Below, piece after piece: positions 22,268-31,859 of a stretch of DNA of 64,000 bases (positions are counted from its first letter, which is position 1; every line of letters begins with the position of its first letter). The stretch spans positions 558,001 through 622,000 of the forward strand of contig NZ_CP126156.1 in the NCBI RefSeq assembly GCF_030127125.1, given 5' to 3'. Source of the stretch: Halobaculum litoreum (GTDB taxonomy: Archaea > Halobacteriota > Halobacteria > Halobacteriales > Haloferacaceae). The position numbers and the translations under genes were made by a program. The notes beneath the pieces were generated by a model. That model searched no databases. It saw only the letters and a list, made by a program, of their open reading frames with translations, and was not told the origin of the DNA.

Positions 22268-23829
22268 ATGAGCGACGGCGACCCGGATCTGGCCGCGAGG
22301 GTGAACGAGGTGTTGGAGACGGACGCCGAGGCGTTCGAGGCGCGCGCGGCCGCCGACGCCGAGACCGTGAAGGCGGAGCTGCGCGACGGCACCTTCGACA
22401 ACCACCAGTCGATCGTCGGGTTGGAGTACGAGTTCTACGCGGTGTCGGAGGGCCGGTGGCGCGAGTCCGGCGCGGGCTCCGAGGACGACCCGGACGCGTA
22501 CCACCTGAGTCGGGTGCCGCGACGGCTGCTCGACCTCATCGGCTTCGAGAAGGAGTTGGGGCTCCACAACGCCGAGATGACGACCAGCCCCCAACCCCTC
22601 AACGCGGCGGGGCTGCGGGCGCAGGCCTCGGAGGTGCGCGCGCGGCTGACGGCCGCGCTCGACACGACGGGCGCCGAGGGGATGCGGCTGGTCTCCGACG
22701 GGATGTGGACGATCCCCCCGGTGGGCGAGACCGCGCGCGACTACCTCGGTGACGCCGTCGAGGTCGACGGCGTGCGGATCGCGACGAACATGAGCGACGC
22801 GGTGCGCTACCACGCGATGGCCAACAGCGCCGGCGTCGACGAGTTCGCCGTCGACGCGCCCCACGTCGAGGCGAGCGCCGGCACCGTGATGCCCGAGAGC
22901 CTCATCACCTCGATCCAACCCCACTACCAGGTCGCCAGCGCCGAGGACGTCCCCCAGTACCACGACCTCGCGTTGCGGATCGCCGGCCCCCTGCTCGCGC
23001 TGGGCGTCAACGCGCCGTTCTTCCCGCCGGACCTGTACGCCGCCGACGCGACCGCCGAGGACGTGCTCCGGGACGGCTGGCACGAGAACCGCGTCGCCGT
23101 CTTCGAGTCCGTCCTCAACCGCGAGGGCGCCGAGAAGGTGACGTTCCCCGCCGACCTCGACTCCGTCGCGGAGGCGGTCGACCGCGTCGCCGCCGACGCG
23201 ACGATGGTGCCGATGGAGGTGCCCGAGGGGGACCGGTTCGACGACGCGTTCGCCACCCTCCGGCGGAAACACGGCACCTACTGGCGGTGGGTGCGGCCGG
23301 TGTTCGACGGGGCGACGCGCTCGGCCGCCAACGCCCGCATCGAGTTCCGCCCGATCCCCGCTCAGCCGACCGTCCGCGACTCGATCGCGTTCCTCGCGGC
23401 GTTCGCGGGGCTCATGGAGAGCCTCCCCCGGCGGCACCACCCGGTCGCGGACCTCGACTGGGAGACGGCCGAGGCGAACTTCTACGCCGCCGTCCGCGAC
23501 GGTATCGACGCCGACCTCTCGTGGGTGACGAACGACGGCGTCGAGACGAGCGACCGGGCGGTGCTGTTCGACGACCTCCTCGCCCACGCCGAGGCGGGAC
23601 TGGAGGACGCCGGCGTGCCCGCGGCGGCGGCCGAGACGTACGTCGAACCGCTCCGGTGGCGCGCCGAGCGCGGGGTGACCCCGCGGGTTGGAAGCGCGAG
23701 CGGGTGCGCGAGCGCCTCGCCGACGGCGCCGACCTCGCCGACGCGATCCGCGGGATGCAACGCACCTACATCGACCGGCAGACCGGGACGCTCGTCGACG
23801 GGACGTTCGCCGACTGGATCGAGCCGTAG
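22268..23829 (+). CDS. GCS2-type carboxylate-amine ligase, frameshifted near the end
   Basis: About 520 residues after joining. The glutamate-cysteine ligase 2 fold is suggested by GLEYEFYAV near residue 45 (the metal-binding Glu region), LHNAEMTTSPQPL and NARIEFRPIPAQPTV. The longer size than the ~360-residue haloarchaeal GshA suggests a paralogue. A shift near 23680 joins VTP to AGWKRERVRERLADG and the stop at 23829. Substrate unknown; gamma-glutamylcysteine synthesis is a possibility, not a conclusion. Confidence 0.7.
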
Positions 23830-23866
23830 CCCGGAGTCGCGACGGCGGTCGTCGTCGCCCACGCGG

Positions 23867-24283
23867 TCAGAACCCGAGGTGGGAGGTCGAACTCGGTCCG
23901 TCGTCGCCGTCGCGCTCGCCCGCGTGTCGGAACGTGTACCTCTCGTCGACGAGGCGCACCGCGCCGTCGGTCACGTCCACCGTCACCTCCGTGAGCGTCG
24001 TCCCCGCGGCCGGCCCGTTGTCACACTCGCCGGAGCAGGCGTCGAACATCGACCCGTGCTTCGGACAGATCACCTCGCCGTTCCGGGTCGCGGCGCCGCG
24101 CCCCTGGTCGAGCCGTTGGAACTCGTGGGGGCAGACGTTCACCCACGCGCGCACGCCCGGCGGCTCCTCGCAGCGCACGAGGATCACCTCCGTGTCCTCG
24201 CCGTGGCGGTCGCTGGCGACGAACAGGTACGACCCGTCGTCCGGTACCTCCTCGACGGCGGCGATCCGCGAGCCGGTCGACAT
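23867..24283 (-). CDS. Rieske 2Fe-2S domain protein
   Basis: 138 residues from the ATG at 24283. The cluster ligands are CPHEF and CPKHGSMFD (CxH...CxxH). The remaining C-terminal part DGAVRLVDERYTF is a beta-strand finish. No signal peptide, so it is cytosolic; it could be an electron carrier to an oxygenase, but no oxygenase gene adjoins. The longer upstream reading is antisense to the next gene and is not used. Confidence 0.8.
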   Translation of the reverse strand: MSTGSRIAAVEEVPDDGSYLFVASDRHGEDTEVILVRCEEPPGVRAWVNVCPHEFQRLDQGRGAATRNGEVICPKHGSMFDACSGECDNGPAAGTTLTEVTVDVTDGAVRLVDERYTFRHAGERDGDDGPSSTSHLGF

Positions 24284-24359
24284 CGGCGGCCGTTCGGCGG
24301 CGAGCGACAAAAAGGGGTGTCGGGAAACGGTCTTGTGCCGGCGCCCCCGAGGGGCCGCC

Positions 24360-25355
24360 GTGACAGAGACGGCCCCCGGCGTCGCGCTCCGCGACGGGAT
24401 CGAGATCCGCCTCGCGGACGGCACGACCGTCGTCGCCGACGCCCGCGACCCCGCCGGCGACGTGACCGCCCTCACGCACGCCCACGGCGACCACCTGTTC
24501 GGCGGCGACCCCGGGCCCGTCGTCTGCTCGGCGGCGACCGCCGACATCGCCCGCGCCCGTCGCCCGGAGGCGGACGTCGCGGTGACGACCGACCCGCGGG
24601 TCGAGCTGGTGAACGCCGGCCACGTCGCCGGCTCGCGCGCCGTGGTCGTCACCGACCCCGACGACGGGACGCGCTACTGCTACACCGGCGACTGCTCGAC
24701 GCGCGACCGCCTGTACCTCGACGGCTTCGACCCGCCCGAGGCGGACGTGCTCGTCGTCGAGACCACCTACGGCGAGCCGCGGTACCGGCTCCCACCGCAG
24801 GCCGCCGTCGAGGGGGCGGTCGTCGACTGGCTCGCGGACACGGCCGACACGCCCGTTCTGCTGTTCGGCTACTCGCTGGGGCGCGCCCAGAAGCTGCAGG
24901 TGCTGGCCGAGCGCGCGGGACGCGACCGCGTGTTCGCCACCGAGGCCGTCCGCCGCGTGAACCGCGCGATGGAGCCGCACGTGGACGCGACGTTCCCGGT
25001 CGCGCCGTACGCCGACGGGGTGGACCTGCGGCCCGGCGACGCGCTGGTGCTCCCGCCGTCCGCGGCCCGTCGCGACTGGGTGACCCGGCTCCGGGAGCGC
25101 CACGACGCGCCGGCGGCCGGCTTCTCCGGCTGGGCGGTCGACGACTCGTTCCGGTACCGCGGCGGCTACGACGTCACCTTCGCGCTGTCGGACCACTGCG
25201 ACTTCGACGAGCTGAACGCCGTCGTCGACGCCGTCGACCCCGAACGCGTGTACACGACCCACGGGTCGACCGACGCGTTCGCCGACCACCTCGTCTCGCG
25301 CGGCTACGACGCGCGGGCGCTGCGGGCGAACCAGACGTCGCTGGGGGAGTTCTGA
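24360..25355 (+). CDS. MBL-fold exonuclease-like protein (ligase-associated type)
   Basis: 331 residues from a GTG start at 24360. Metal motif THAHGDH at residues 39-45, then AGHVAGSRA, YTGDCSTRD, and ALSDHCDFDELNAVV with VYTTHGSTDAF at the end, the pattern of ligase-associated DNA damage-response exonucleases and of archaeal mRNA 3'-end processing factors. The DNA ligase gene is 2.8 kb upstream on the other strand, which supports the DNA repair reading. Beta-CASP nuclease activity is inferred only. Confidence 0.75.
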   Translation: MTETAPGVALRDGIEIRLADGTTVVADARDPAGDVTALTHAHGDHLFGGDPGPVVCSAATADIARARRPEADVAVTTDPRVELVNAGHVAGSRAVVVTDPDDGTRYCYTGDCSTRDRLYLDGFDPPEADVLVVETTYGEPRYRLPPQAAVEGAVVDWLADTADTPVLLFGYSLGRAQKLQVLAERAGRDRVFATEAVRRVNRAMEPHVDATFPVAPYADGVDLRPGDALVLPPSAARRDWVTRLRERHDAPAAGFSGWAVDDSFRYRGGYDVTFALSDHCDFDELNAVVDAVDPERVYTTHGSTDAFADHLVSRGYDARALRANQTSLGEF

Positions 25356-25380
25356 GCCGTCGACCGCGCGGCCGACGCCG

Positions 25381-25599
25381 TCAGCGACGTGCCTCGGGGT
25401 CGTACTCGGGCACGTCGCCGACGCCGTAGTCGAAGTAGGTGCACGCGCCGTACGCGACGGCCGCCCACGCGACGGCGACGGCGACGCCCGCGACGATCAG
25501 CGCCGGGCGGTCGCGGACGCCGCCGGCGACCAGTCCGACGAGGATACTCGCCAGTGCCGGCGTGACGACGATCCAAAAGCGCGTCTCGAAGTCGAACAT
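25381..25599 (-). CDS. Small membrane protein
   Basis: 72 residues: MFDFETRFWIVVTPALASIL then a second hydrophobic helix (ALIVAGVAVAVAWAAVAYGA) and an acidic tail. Followed 21 bases on by the stop of the proteasome gene on the same strand; it may be downstream in that transcript. Confidence 0.6.
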   Translation of the reverse strand: MFDFETRFWIVVTPALASILVGLVAGGVRDRPALIVAGVAVAVAWAAVAYGACTYFDYGVGDVPEYDPEARR

Positions 25600-25620
25600 C
25601 GGGCCGGGCGAGTCCCCGCC

Positions 25621-26346
25621 TTACGCGGTCAGCTCGTCGATGTCCTTGTGTTTCGTGATCTCGACGCCCTCCTCGGTGACGACGGCGACGTTGATCCCGT
25701 TGCCGGAGGCGGTGTCGCGCTCGACCGCGGACTTGATCGCGCGGGCGGCGACGCGCTTGGCCTCCTCGACGGAGAGGTCCTCGCTGTACTCCTGCTCGAG
25801 CACGCCGAGCGCGAACTGCGAGCCGGAGCCGGTGACCGTGTACTCCTCCTCGGTCATGCCGCCGGCCGCGTCGATGGAGTAGACGTGGGCGCCCTCGTCG
25901 TCGACGCCGCCGAGGATCGGCTGGACGATGAAGAACGCGCCCGAGCGGAGGAGGTTGCCGGTGAGCGTCGACAGCGCCTGCATGCTCATGTCCTTGCCGC
26001 GGCGGGCCTCGTACAGGTTCGTCTCGGCCTTCAGCGTCTGGATGAGGTTCTGCGCCGCCGACACCGAGCCCGCGATGGTGAGGGCGCCGGTGGGGTGGAT
26101 CTCCTCGACCTTCTGGACGTCCTTCGAGGAGACCATCCGGCCCAGCGAGGCGCGCATGTCGGTCGCGAGCACGACGCCCTCCTCGGTGCGGAGGCCGACG
26201 GTCGTCGTCCCGGTCTTCATCTCGCCCTCGCCGGTCGCCTGCGCGCGACGCTCGTCGGCGTGGGGGAACTCCCCGAGCTCCGGCCCGAACACGGTCTCCT
26301 CGCCGCCGATCGCGTCGAGGTCCGCGAGGTCACTAGATGGTCGCAT
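25621..26346 (-). CDS. psmB: Proteasome beta subunit
   Basis: 241 residues from the ATG at 26346. The nucleophile is Thr47, in MKTG-TTTVGL, exposed after autocatalytic removal of a 46-residue propeptide. Lys and Asp of the catalytic triad lie in LATDMRASLG and IHPTGALTIAGS regions. Expected partner is an alpha ring elsewhere in the genome. The proteasome-assembly PAC2-type gene at 39.6 kb is a possible cofactor. Confidence 0.95.
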   Translation of the reverse strand: MRPSSDLADLDAIGGEETVFGPELGEFPHADERRAQATGEGEMKTGTTTVGLRTEEGVVLATDMRASLGRMVSSKDVQKVEEIHPTGALTIAGSVSAAQNLIQTLKAETNLYEARRGKDMSMQALSTLTGNLLRSGAFFIVQPILGGVDDEGAHVYSIDAAGGMTEEEYTVTGSGSQFALGVLEQEYSEDLSVEEAKRVAARAIKSAVERDTASGNGINVAVVTEEGVEITKHKDIDELTA

Positions 26347-26372
26347 TGACTCGCGGTACGGCTCCGTCGCTG

Positions 26373-26378
26373 ATAAAT
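26373..26378 (-). promoter_or_regulatory. psmB TATA-like box
   Basis: ATAAAT (plus strand 26373-26378), 27-32 bases before the start at 26346, so the mRNA is likely leaderless. Confidence 0.5.
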
Positions 26379-26409
26379 GCACCCCTTCAGGAACTCGCCG
26401 ACGGCGGCG

Positions 26410-26640
26410 CTATCGCTCGGTCTCGGCCGTCGCGGCCGGCGTCTCGTCGTCGTCGGTCGCCGCGTCGACGGCGGCGTCGTAGGCGTCGTGGATCCGGGCC
26501 ACGACCGTCCCCATCGGGAGGCGGACCCCGAGGCGACGGCTCATGAGGACGAACGGGAACACACAGATCCCCGCGAGGACGGTGAGGTGGTGGAGCGCGT
26601 GGAGTCCGGCGTGGCGGACGGCGCGTGCGGCGTGGGTCAT
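26410..26640 (-). CDS. Small basic membrane protein
   Basis: 76 residues. HALHHLTVLAGICVFPFVLMS is a hydrophobic helix; the rest is acidic. A TATA-like GTATAAGT at 26669-26676 lies about 30 bases before the start, supporting expression. Family not recognised. Confidence 0.5.
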   Translation of the reverse strand: MTHAARAVRHAGLHALHHLTVLAGICVFPFVLMSRRLGVRLPMGTVVARIHDAYDAAVDAATDDDETPAATAETER

Positions 26641-26955
26641 ACCCTTGGTCTCCGGTGCCGCCGCACCTGCGTATAAGTCTGTTGGCCGCTCGGATCCGCT
26701 CGATCGCGGCGCAGTCGGGCGATCGGCTCGTCACCGCCCCGGCGAGTGGGGGCCAGCCGATTCGCGCCGTTGAGACCCGCACCTTCGCCGGGAGGGACAC
26801 CGAGGATTTCGATAAGTTACGGGAATCCACGGCGTCCCGTCCGGGTCCCCACGCGGGGGATCCGGCGGCTGTGGCGGGTGGAACACGGGTGGAACGAAGA
26901 GGCGGCGAGGGTCGGAAAACGGGCACCAGCGGGGCGTCGCGACCGAGCGGGGTCG
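26641..26955. other. Gene-free interval of about 315 bases
   Basis: Holds the promoter of the small membrane protein gene at its left end. No coding signal, hairpin or repeat was seen; long open frames here are GC-driven shadows. Confidence 0.4.
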
Positions 26956-27131
26956 TCAGTCGCTGACCGCTCCGGGGGGTCGCGCGGTCGTCGTCGACGG
27001 CGAGGCCCTGCCGACGGAAGCTGCGCGGCCAGTTCCTCGGTCGTGATCCCGGCCCGGGTCGCGGCCTGCTCCAGGGAGAGCGACGTTCCGCGGTACAGTG
27101 TCAGCGCCGTCGTCAGTGCTTGCAGGGACAT
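26956..27131 (-). CDS. Small HTH-like protein, doubly frameshifted
   Basis: Starts at ATG 27131: MSLQALTTALTLYRGTSLSL then EQAATRAGITTEELAAQL, a small haloarchaeal helix-turn-helix family that I recognise only loosely. From about 27018 the frame must shift to give RQGLAVDDDRATP, and once more in a six-C run to reach a stop at 26956. Without shifts it would read into low-complexity Arg/Pro sequence. The exact C-terminus is uncertain. Confidence 0.4.
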
Positions 27132-27350
27132 GTGTCGTACGACTCGTTCAGACTGTGGCCGTACGTAAAGCAGTTTCGGAATTTTCTGTGTGTATCGACT
27201 GCGCATGGAGAGAACACCCGACGAACGTCCTTCGATCTCCGGTATCGGTTCCGATCGATGCGAACGACGGCGCGAGTGACGCGGTCGGCGGGGCCCCTCG
27301 TTCCGACGGGAGCGCGCCCGGCGACCGCTCGGTCCGGGCCGCCGAATCAA

Positions 27351-27360
27351 CGGGTTATTG
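27351..27360 (+). promoter_or_regulatory. TATA-like element of the UPF0212 gene
   Basis: GGTTATTG within 27351-27360, 24-33 bases before the ATG at 27384. Confidence 0.4.
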
Positions 27361-27383
27361 TCCACAGGTCCGGGATGGAGCGT

Positions 27384-27749
27384 ATGAGCAACTATCTCGT
27401 CGCCCTCGAGGCGGCGTGGCTGGTCCGCGACGTCGAGGCGATCGACGACGCCATCGGCGTGGCGGTGAGCGAGGCAGGTCGGCGACTCAACGAGGCGAAC
27501 AAGGAGTTCGTTGACGTGGAGGTGGGGGCGACGCCGTGCCCCGCCTGCGGCGAGCCGTTCGACTCGGCGTTCATCGCGGCCTCCACCGCGCTCGTCGGGC
27601 TGATGCTCGAGATCGACGTGTTCAACGCCGACAGCGAGGAGCACGCCACCCGCATCGCCAAGAGCGAGGTCGGCGGGGCGCTGCGCGACGTGCCGCTCGA
27701 CGTCATCGACGTCGTCGAGACCGAGGCCGACGAGGACGACGAGCGGTAG
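27384..27749 (+). CDS. UPF0212 (DUF555) family protein
   Basis: 121 residues. MSNYLVALEAAWLVRDV is the signature start of this archaeal family; CPACGEPFDSAFIAASTALVG and FNADSEEHATRIAKSEVG are the other conserved blocks. It contains one CxxC zinc-type motif. Function uncharacterised; conserved in methanogens and haloarchaea. Confidence 0.85.
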   Translation: MSNYLVALEAAWLVRDVEAIDDAIGVAVSEAGRRLNEANKEFVDVEVGATPCPACGEPFDSAFIAASTALVGLMLEIDVFNADSEEHATRIAKSEVGGALRDVPLDVIDVVETEADEDDER

Positions 27750-27822
27750 TCGCGACCGGCTCCGCGCCGGTCCGCCCGCACGGCGCGCCGGCGCGAAGCC
27801 GTCGCCCGACCGAACGCTTTTC

Positions 27823-27839
27823 AATTACCAACGGTAATT
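27823..27839. promoter_or_regulatory. Perfect inverted repeat before the XRE-CBS gene
   Basis: AATTACC-AAC-GGTAATT: seven-base perfect arms and a three-base spacer, ending 7 bases before the ATG at 27847. It is strikingly AT-rich within a GC-rich flank, and overlaps the likely transcription start, so a bound protein would block initiation. A DNA-binding XRE gene starting directly after it suggests autorepression (inferred). Confidence 0.6.
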
Positions 27840-27846
27840 CCGGCGT

Positions 27847-28386
27847 ATGGAACTCCCGACGCGCCAGGACCTGCGCGAGCGCCGGACGGCGCTCGACTTG
27901 ACCCAAAGCGCCCTCGCGGAGCGCGCGGACGTGTCGCAGCCGCTGATCGCCCGGATCGAGGGGGGCGACGTCGACCCCCGACTGTCGACGCTGCGGCGGA
28001 TCGTCGAGGCGCTCGACGAGGTGGAGGGCGACGTCGTCCGCGCGAGCGACATCATGCACCAGTCGGTGATCAGCGTCGCGCCCGACCAGTCCGTGCGCGA
28101 GGCGGTCGACCTCATGGAGGGGGAGGCGTACTCCCAACTGCCGGTGATCCAGAACGGGACGCCGGTCGGCTCCATCTCCTTCTCCGACGTGAACAAGGCG
28201 GGCGAGGACGCCGCCGACCTCCCGGTGAGCGAGGTCATGTCGGAGTCGTTCCCGCCGGTCAGCCCCGACGCGACCGTCGACGAGATCCGGAACCTCCTCG
28301 AACACTACAAGGCGGTCGTCGTCACCGAGGGCGGCGACGCCGCGGGGATCATCACCGAAGCGGATCTGGCGGCGCAGTTGTCCTGA
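27847..28386 (+). CDS. XRE-family HTH regulator with two CBS domains
   Basis: 179 residues. Residues 1-60 are a cro/XRE fold (RERRTALDLTQSALAERADVSQPLIARIEGGDV is split by me as LTQSALAERADVSQ and PLIARIEGGDVDP). Residues 65-175 hold two CBS motifs, ASDIMHQSVISVAPDQSVRE and VMSESFPPVSPDATVDE, with the NG-TPVGSISFSDVNK hinge. CBS pairs usually bind adenosyl nucleotides, so the regulator may sense energy state. Convergent with dnaJ. Confidence 0.85.
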   Translation: MELPTRQDLRERRTALDLTQSALAERADVSQPLIARIEGGDVDPRLSTLRRIVEALDEVEGDVVRASDIMHQSVISVAPDQSVREAVDLMEGEAYSQLPVIQNGTPVGSISFSDVNKAGEDAADLPVSEVMSESFPPVSPDATVDEIRNLLEHYKAVVVTEGGDAAGIITEADLAAQLS

Positions 28387-28425
28387 GAACGCGAGCCGCA
28401 ACGACGCCGGCCGCGCCGACGCGGT

Positions 28426-29594
28426 CTACAGCGAGTTCTTGATCTTCTCGAAGAAGCCCTCGCTCACGTCGATCTCCTCGCCGCCGGCCTCCGCGAACGC
28501 TTCGAGCGCCTCCCGTTGCTCCGTGTTGAGGTCCTCCGGCGTCACGACCTGCACGTTGACGTAGAGGTCGCCGTTCCCGCGGCGGCGCAGGCGCGGCATC
28601 CCCTTCCCCTTCAGCCGGAACGTCTCGCCGCTCTGGGTGCCCGCGGGCACCTCGAACTCGACGCTCCCGTCGAGCGTCTCCAGCGTCACCGTGTCGCCGA
28701 ACACCGCCTGCGGGAACGACACCGGCTCGGTGAGGTGGAGGTCGGCGCCGTCGCGCTCGAAGCGGTCGTCGCCCTCGACGCGCACCTCGATGAGCAGGTC
28801 GCCGTCGCGGGCGCCGGGCTCGCCCGGCGCGCCCTCGCCCTCCATGCGGAGGGTCTGGCCGTCCTGGATACCGCCGGGCACGTCGACCGTCAGCGTCGTC
28901 TCCTCGCGGGTGATCCCCGAGCCGTCGCACACCGCGCAGTCCTCGGAGTAGGTCTCGCCTTCGCCCTCGCAGGCGGGACAGGTGGTCGTCTGTTGGACCC
29001 GCCCGAGCGGCGTCTGTTGGACGCGCGTCACCTGCCCGCGGCCGTCGCACTGCGTGCAGGTGCGGACGTCGGCGTCCTCCGGGTGGCCGGAGCCGTCGCA
29101 CTCGTCACACCGCGTCGGGCGCGCGACGGAGAACTGCTTGGTGACGCCGTCGTGTGCCTCCTGCAGGTCGATGTCGAGGTTCGTCCGGAGGTCCTTCCCC
29201 GGACGCGGGCCGCCGCGACCGCGGCCGCCGCCGCCCCCGAACAGGTCGTTGAAGATGTCGCCGATGCCGCCCATGCCGCCGGCGCCGCCGCCCATCCCCC
29301 GAACGGGTCGCCGCCCATGCCGCCGGCGCCCGCGCCGCCGGCGCCGCCGTCGAAGCCGCCGCGCTTCTCGGCCTGCTCGAACCGCTCGTGACCCATGCGG
29401 TCGTACGCCTGGCGCTTCTCCTCGTCGGTGAGGACCTCCTTGGCCTTCTTCACCTGCTTGAACTTCTCCTCGGCGTCGTCGGCGTCGCTGACGTCCGGGT
29501 GGTACTCCGTCGCCTTCTGCCGGTACGCCTGTTTGATCTCGTCCTCGGAGGCGTCGCGGGACACCCCGAGCACGTCGTAGAAGTCCTCGCTCAT
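28426..29594 (-). CDS. dnaJ: Chaperone DnaJ, frameshifted
   Basis: About 390 residues. J domain at the start ([16 protein letters not shown], with HPD in YHPDVSD). A Gly-rich linker follows, then four CxxCxGxG zinc repeats ([37 protein letters not shown]) and the C-terminal substrate domain. A frameshift falls in the Gly-rich linker near 29297, in a G run; both sides are intact. Last gene of the grpE-hydrolase-dnaK-dnaJ block, 168 bases after dnaK. Confidence 0.93.
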
Positions 29595-29762
29595 TCGTTG
29601 TTCGTGGATACGTCCCTCCGGCTATTTCAATCGCGTGGCTTCCGGGACGACTGTTCGCTCCGGGACAGTTCGGTGTCGCCGTCGGCGGGGGCCGTCCTCC
29701 CGCCGCGTCGCAGAACGACCGCTCGGGTCGACCGGCGTCGACCGGTCGGTCGCCGAGGGCGA

Positions 29763-31670
29763 CTACTCGTCGTCGTCCTCGACGTCCTCGAAGTCGGCGT
29801 CGACGAACTCCTCGTCGTCACCCTCGGCGCCGGCGTCGGGACCGCCGCCCATGCCGCCCATCCCGCCCATGCCGCCGGGACCGGCGCCGCCCGCGCCGCC
29901 CGGGCCGGCCTGGGCCTGCTGGGCCTGCTGCTGGTACATCTGCTTGCCGATCTCCTGGAGCGCCTCCGAGAGTTCCTCGGTGGCCTCCTCCAGTTCGTCG
30001 GCGTCGGCCTCCTCGTCGCCGAGCACGTCCTGGACGTTGTCGATCTCCTCGCGGATGTCCGCCTCGAGGTCGTCGTCGACGTTCTCCTCGTTCTCCTCGA
30101 GCAGGGTTTCGGCGCGCTGGATCGCGCTCTCGGCCTCGTTGCGGGCCTCGATGCGGCGCCGGCGCTCCTCGTCCTCCTCGGCGTGCTGCTCGGCCTCCTG
30201 CTGCATCCGGTCGATCTCCTCGTCGGAGAGGCCCGCGCCGCCCTCGATGGTGATCGACTCGGCGTTGCCCGAGCCCTTGTCCTCGGCCTCGACGTTGACG
30301 ATGCCGTTCTCGTCGATGTTGAACGACACCTCGATCTGCGGGGTGCCCGCGGGCGCCGGCGGGATGCCGGTGAGCTGGAACTCGCCGAGCTGTTCGTTCT
30401 CCTCGGCGATCTCGCGCTCGCCCTGGAACACGCGCACGTCGACGGACGTCTGGTTCGCGGCGGCCGTCGTGAAGATCTTCGACTCCTCGGTCGGGATGGT
30501 CGTGTTCTTCTCGATGAGCCGCTCGAACAGGCCGCCCTTCACCTCGATCCCCAGCGACAGCGGGGTGACGTCGAGGAGAACGAGGTCGTCCACGTCGCCC
30601 GAGAGGACGCCGCCCTGGATGGCCGCGCCCAGCGCGACCGCCTCGTCGGGGTTGACGTTCTTCTTCGGCTCGGTGCCGAGGATCTCGGTCACCTTCTCCT
30701 GCACCTGCGGCATCCGGGTGGAGCCGCCGACGAGGATGACCTCGTCGATGTCGTCGGCGTCGTAGCCGGCGTCCGCGAGCGCCTGCTCGGTCGGCTCGAC
30801 CGTGCGGTCGATGAGGTCCGCGGTGATGTTCTCGAACGTCGCGCGGGTGATCTCCGTCTCCAGGTGGACCGGCCCGGAGTCGGTCGCCGTGATGAACGGG
30901 AGGTTGACGCTCGCCTGCTTGCGCGAGGACAGCTCGATCTTCGCCTCCTCGGCGGCGTCCTTCAGGCGCTGGAGCGCCTGCCGGTCCTCGCGGAGGTCGA
31001 TGCCGTGGTCGTTCTGGAACTCCTCGGCGAGGTGGTCGATGATCGCCTCGTCCCAGTCGTCGCCGCCGAGGTCGTTGTCCCCGTTCGTCGCGACGACCTC
31101 GTACACGCCGCCGCCCAGATCGAGGACGCTCACGTCGAAGGTGCCGCCCCCGAGGTCGTACACCATGACGGTCTGGTCGGACTCGTCGTCGAGTCCGTAC
31201 GCCATCGACGCCGCGGTCGGCTCGTTGACGATGCGCTCGACCTCGAAGCCGGCGATCTCGCCGGCGTCCTTCGTCGCCTGGCGCTGCTTGTCGTTGAAGT
31301 ACGCGGGCACCGTGATGACCGCCTTCTCGACGTCGTCGCCGAGGTACTCCTCGGCGTCGCGCTTGATCTTCTGGAGGATCATCGCCGAGATCTGCTGGGG
31401 CGTGTAGTCCTCCCCGTCGATCTCGACGGTGTAGTCCTCCTCGCCCATGTGCCGCTTGATCGACTGGATCGTGCGGTCGGGGTTCTGGACGGCCTGGTTC
31501 TTCGCGGGCTTGCCGACGAGTCGCTCCCCGTCGTCGGTGAACGCGACCACCGACGGCGTCGTCCGGTCGCCCTCGCCGTTGACGATGATCTCCGGGTCGT
31601 CGCCCTCCATCACCGCGAACGCCGAGTTCGTGGTCCCCAGGTCGATTCCGAGGATCTTGTTGGTCGCCAT
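29763..31670 (-). CDS. dnaK: Chaperone DnaK (Hsp70)
   Basis: 635 residues from the ATG at 31670 ([19 protein letters not shown]). The ATPase phosphate loop is [24 protein letters not shown] and [10 protein letters not shown] are the other nucleotide-binding blocks. The tail is Gly/Met-rich, ending in acidic [15 protein letters not shown]. Works with DnaJ and GrpE, both in the same strand block. TATA-like GTTTAAC precedes the gene near 31700. Confidence 0.96.
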   Translation of the reverse strand: MATNKILGIDLGTTNSAFAVMEGDDPEIIVNGEGDRTTPSVVAFTDDGERLVGKPAKNQAVQNPDRTIQSIKRHMGEEDYTVEIDGEDYTPQQISAMILQKIKRDAEEYLGDDVEKAVITVPAYFNDKQRQATKDAGEIAGFEVERIVNEPTAASMAYGLDDESDQTVMVYDLGGGTFDVSVLDLGGGVYEVVATNGDNDLGGDDWDEAIIDHLAEEFQNDHGIDLREDRQALQRLKDAAEEAKIELSSRKQASVNLPFITATDSGPVHLETEITRATFENITADLIDRTVEPTEQALADAGYDADDIDEVILVGGSTRMPQVQEKVTEILGTEPKKNVNPDEAVALGAAIQGGVLSGDVDDLVLLDVTPLSLGIEVKGGLFERLIEKNTTIPTEESKIFTTAAANQTSVDVRVFQGEREIAEENEQLGEFQLTGIPPAPAGTPQIEVSFNIDENGIVNVEAEDKGSGNAESITIEGGAGLSDEEIDRMQQEAEQHAEEDEERRRRIEARNEAESAIQRAETLLEENEENVDDDLEADIREEIDNVQDVLGDEEADADELEEATEELSEALQEIGKQMYQQQAQQAQAGPGGAGGAGPGGMGGMGGMGGGPDAGAEGDDEEFVDADFEDVEDDDE

Positions 31671-31696
31671 CTTGGCCACCGATAGCGCCGCGAGTC

Positions 31697-31703
31697 CGTT
31701 AAA
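31697..31703 (-). promoter_or_regulatory. dnaK TATA-like element
   Basis: On the minus strand CGTTTAACGG lies about 27-33 bases before the dnaK start, within a spacer with few other AT-rich bases. Heat-shock control cannot be judged from sequence. Confidence 0.4.
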
Positions 31704-31859
31704 CGTTACTAGACAGGGCGTACCGCGGTCACCCCCCAAGTCGTCGCCCGCTTGCGATTACGGATCCACGCCCCTCACACGAGTGGCAACGCTTATCACG
31801 AACCGCGAACGCAGCCGACCGCCCCCCTCGCGTCGCCCCGACGGCGTCGCCGCCCCGAC

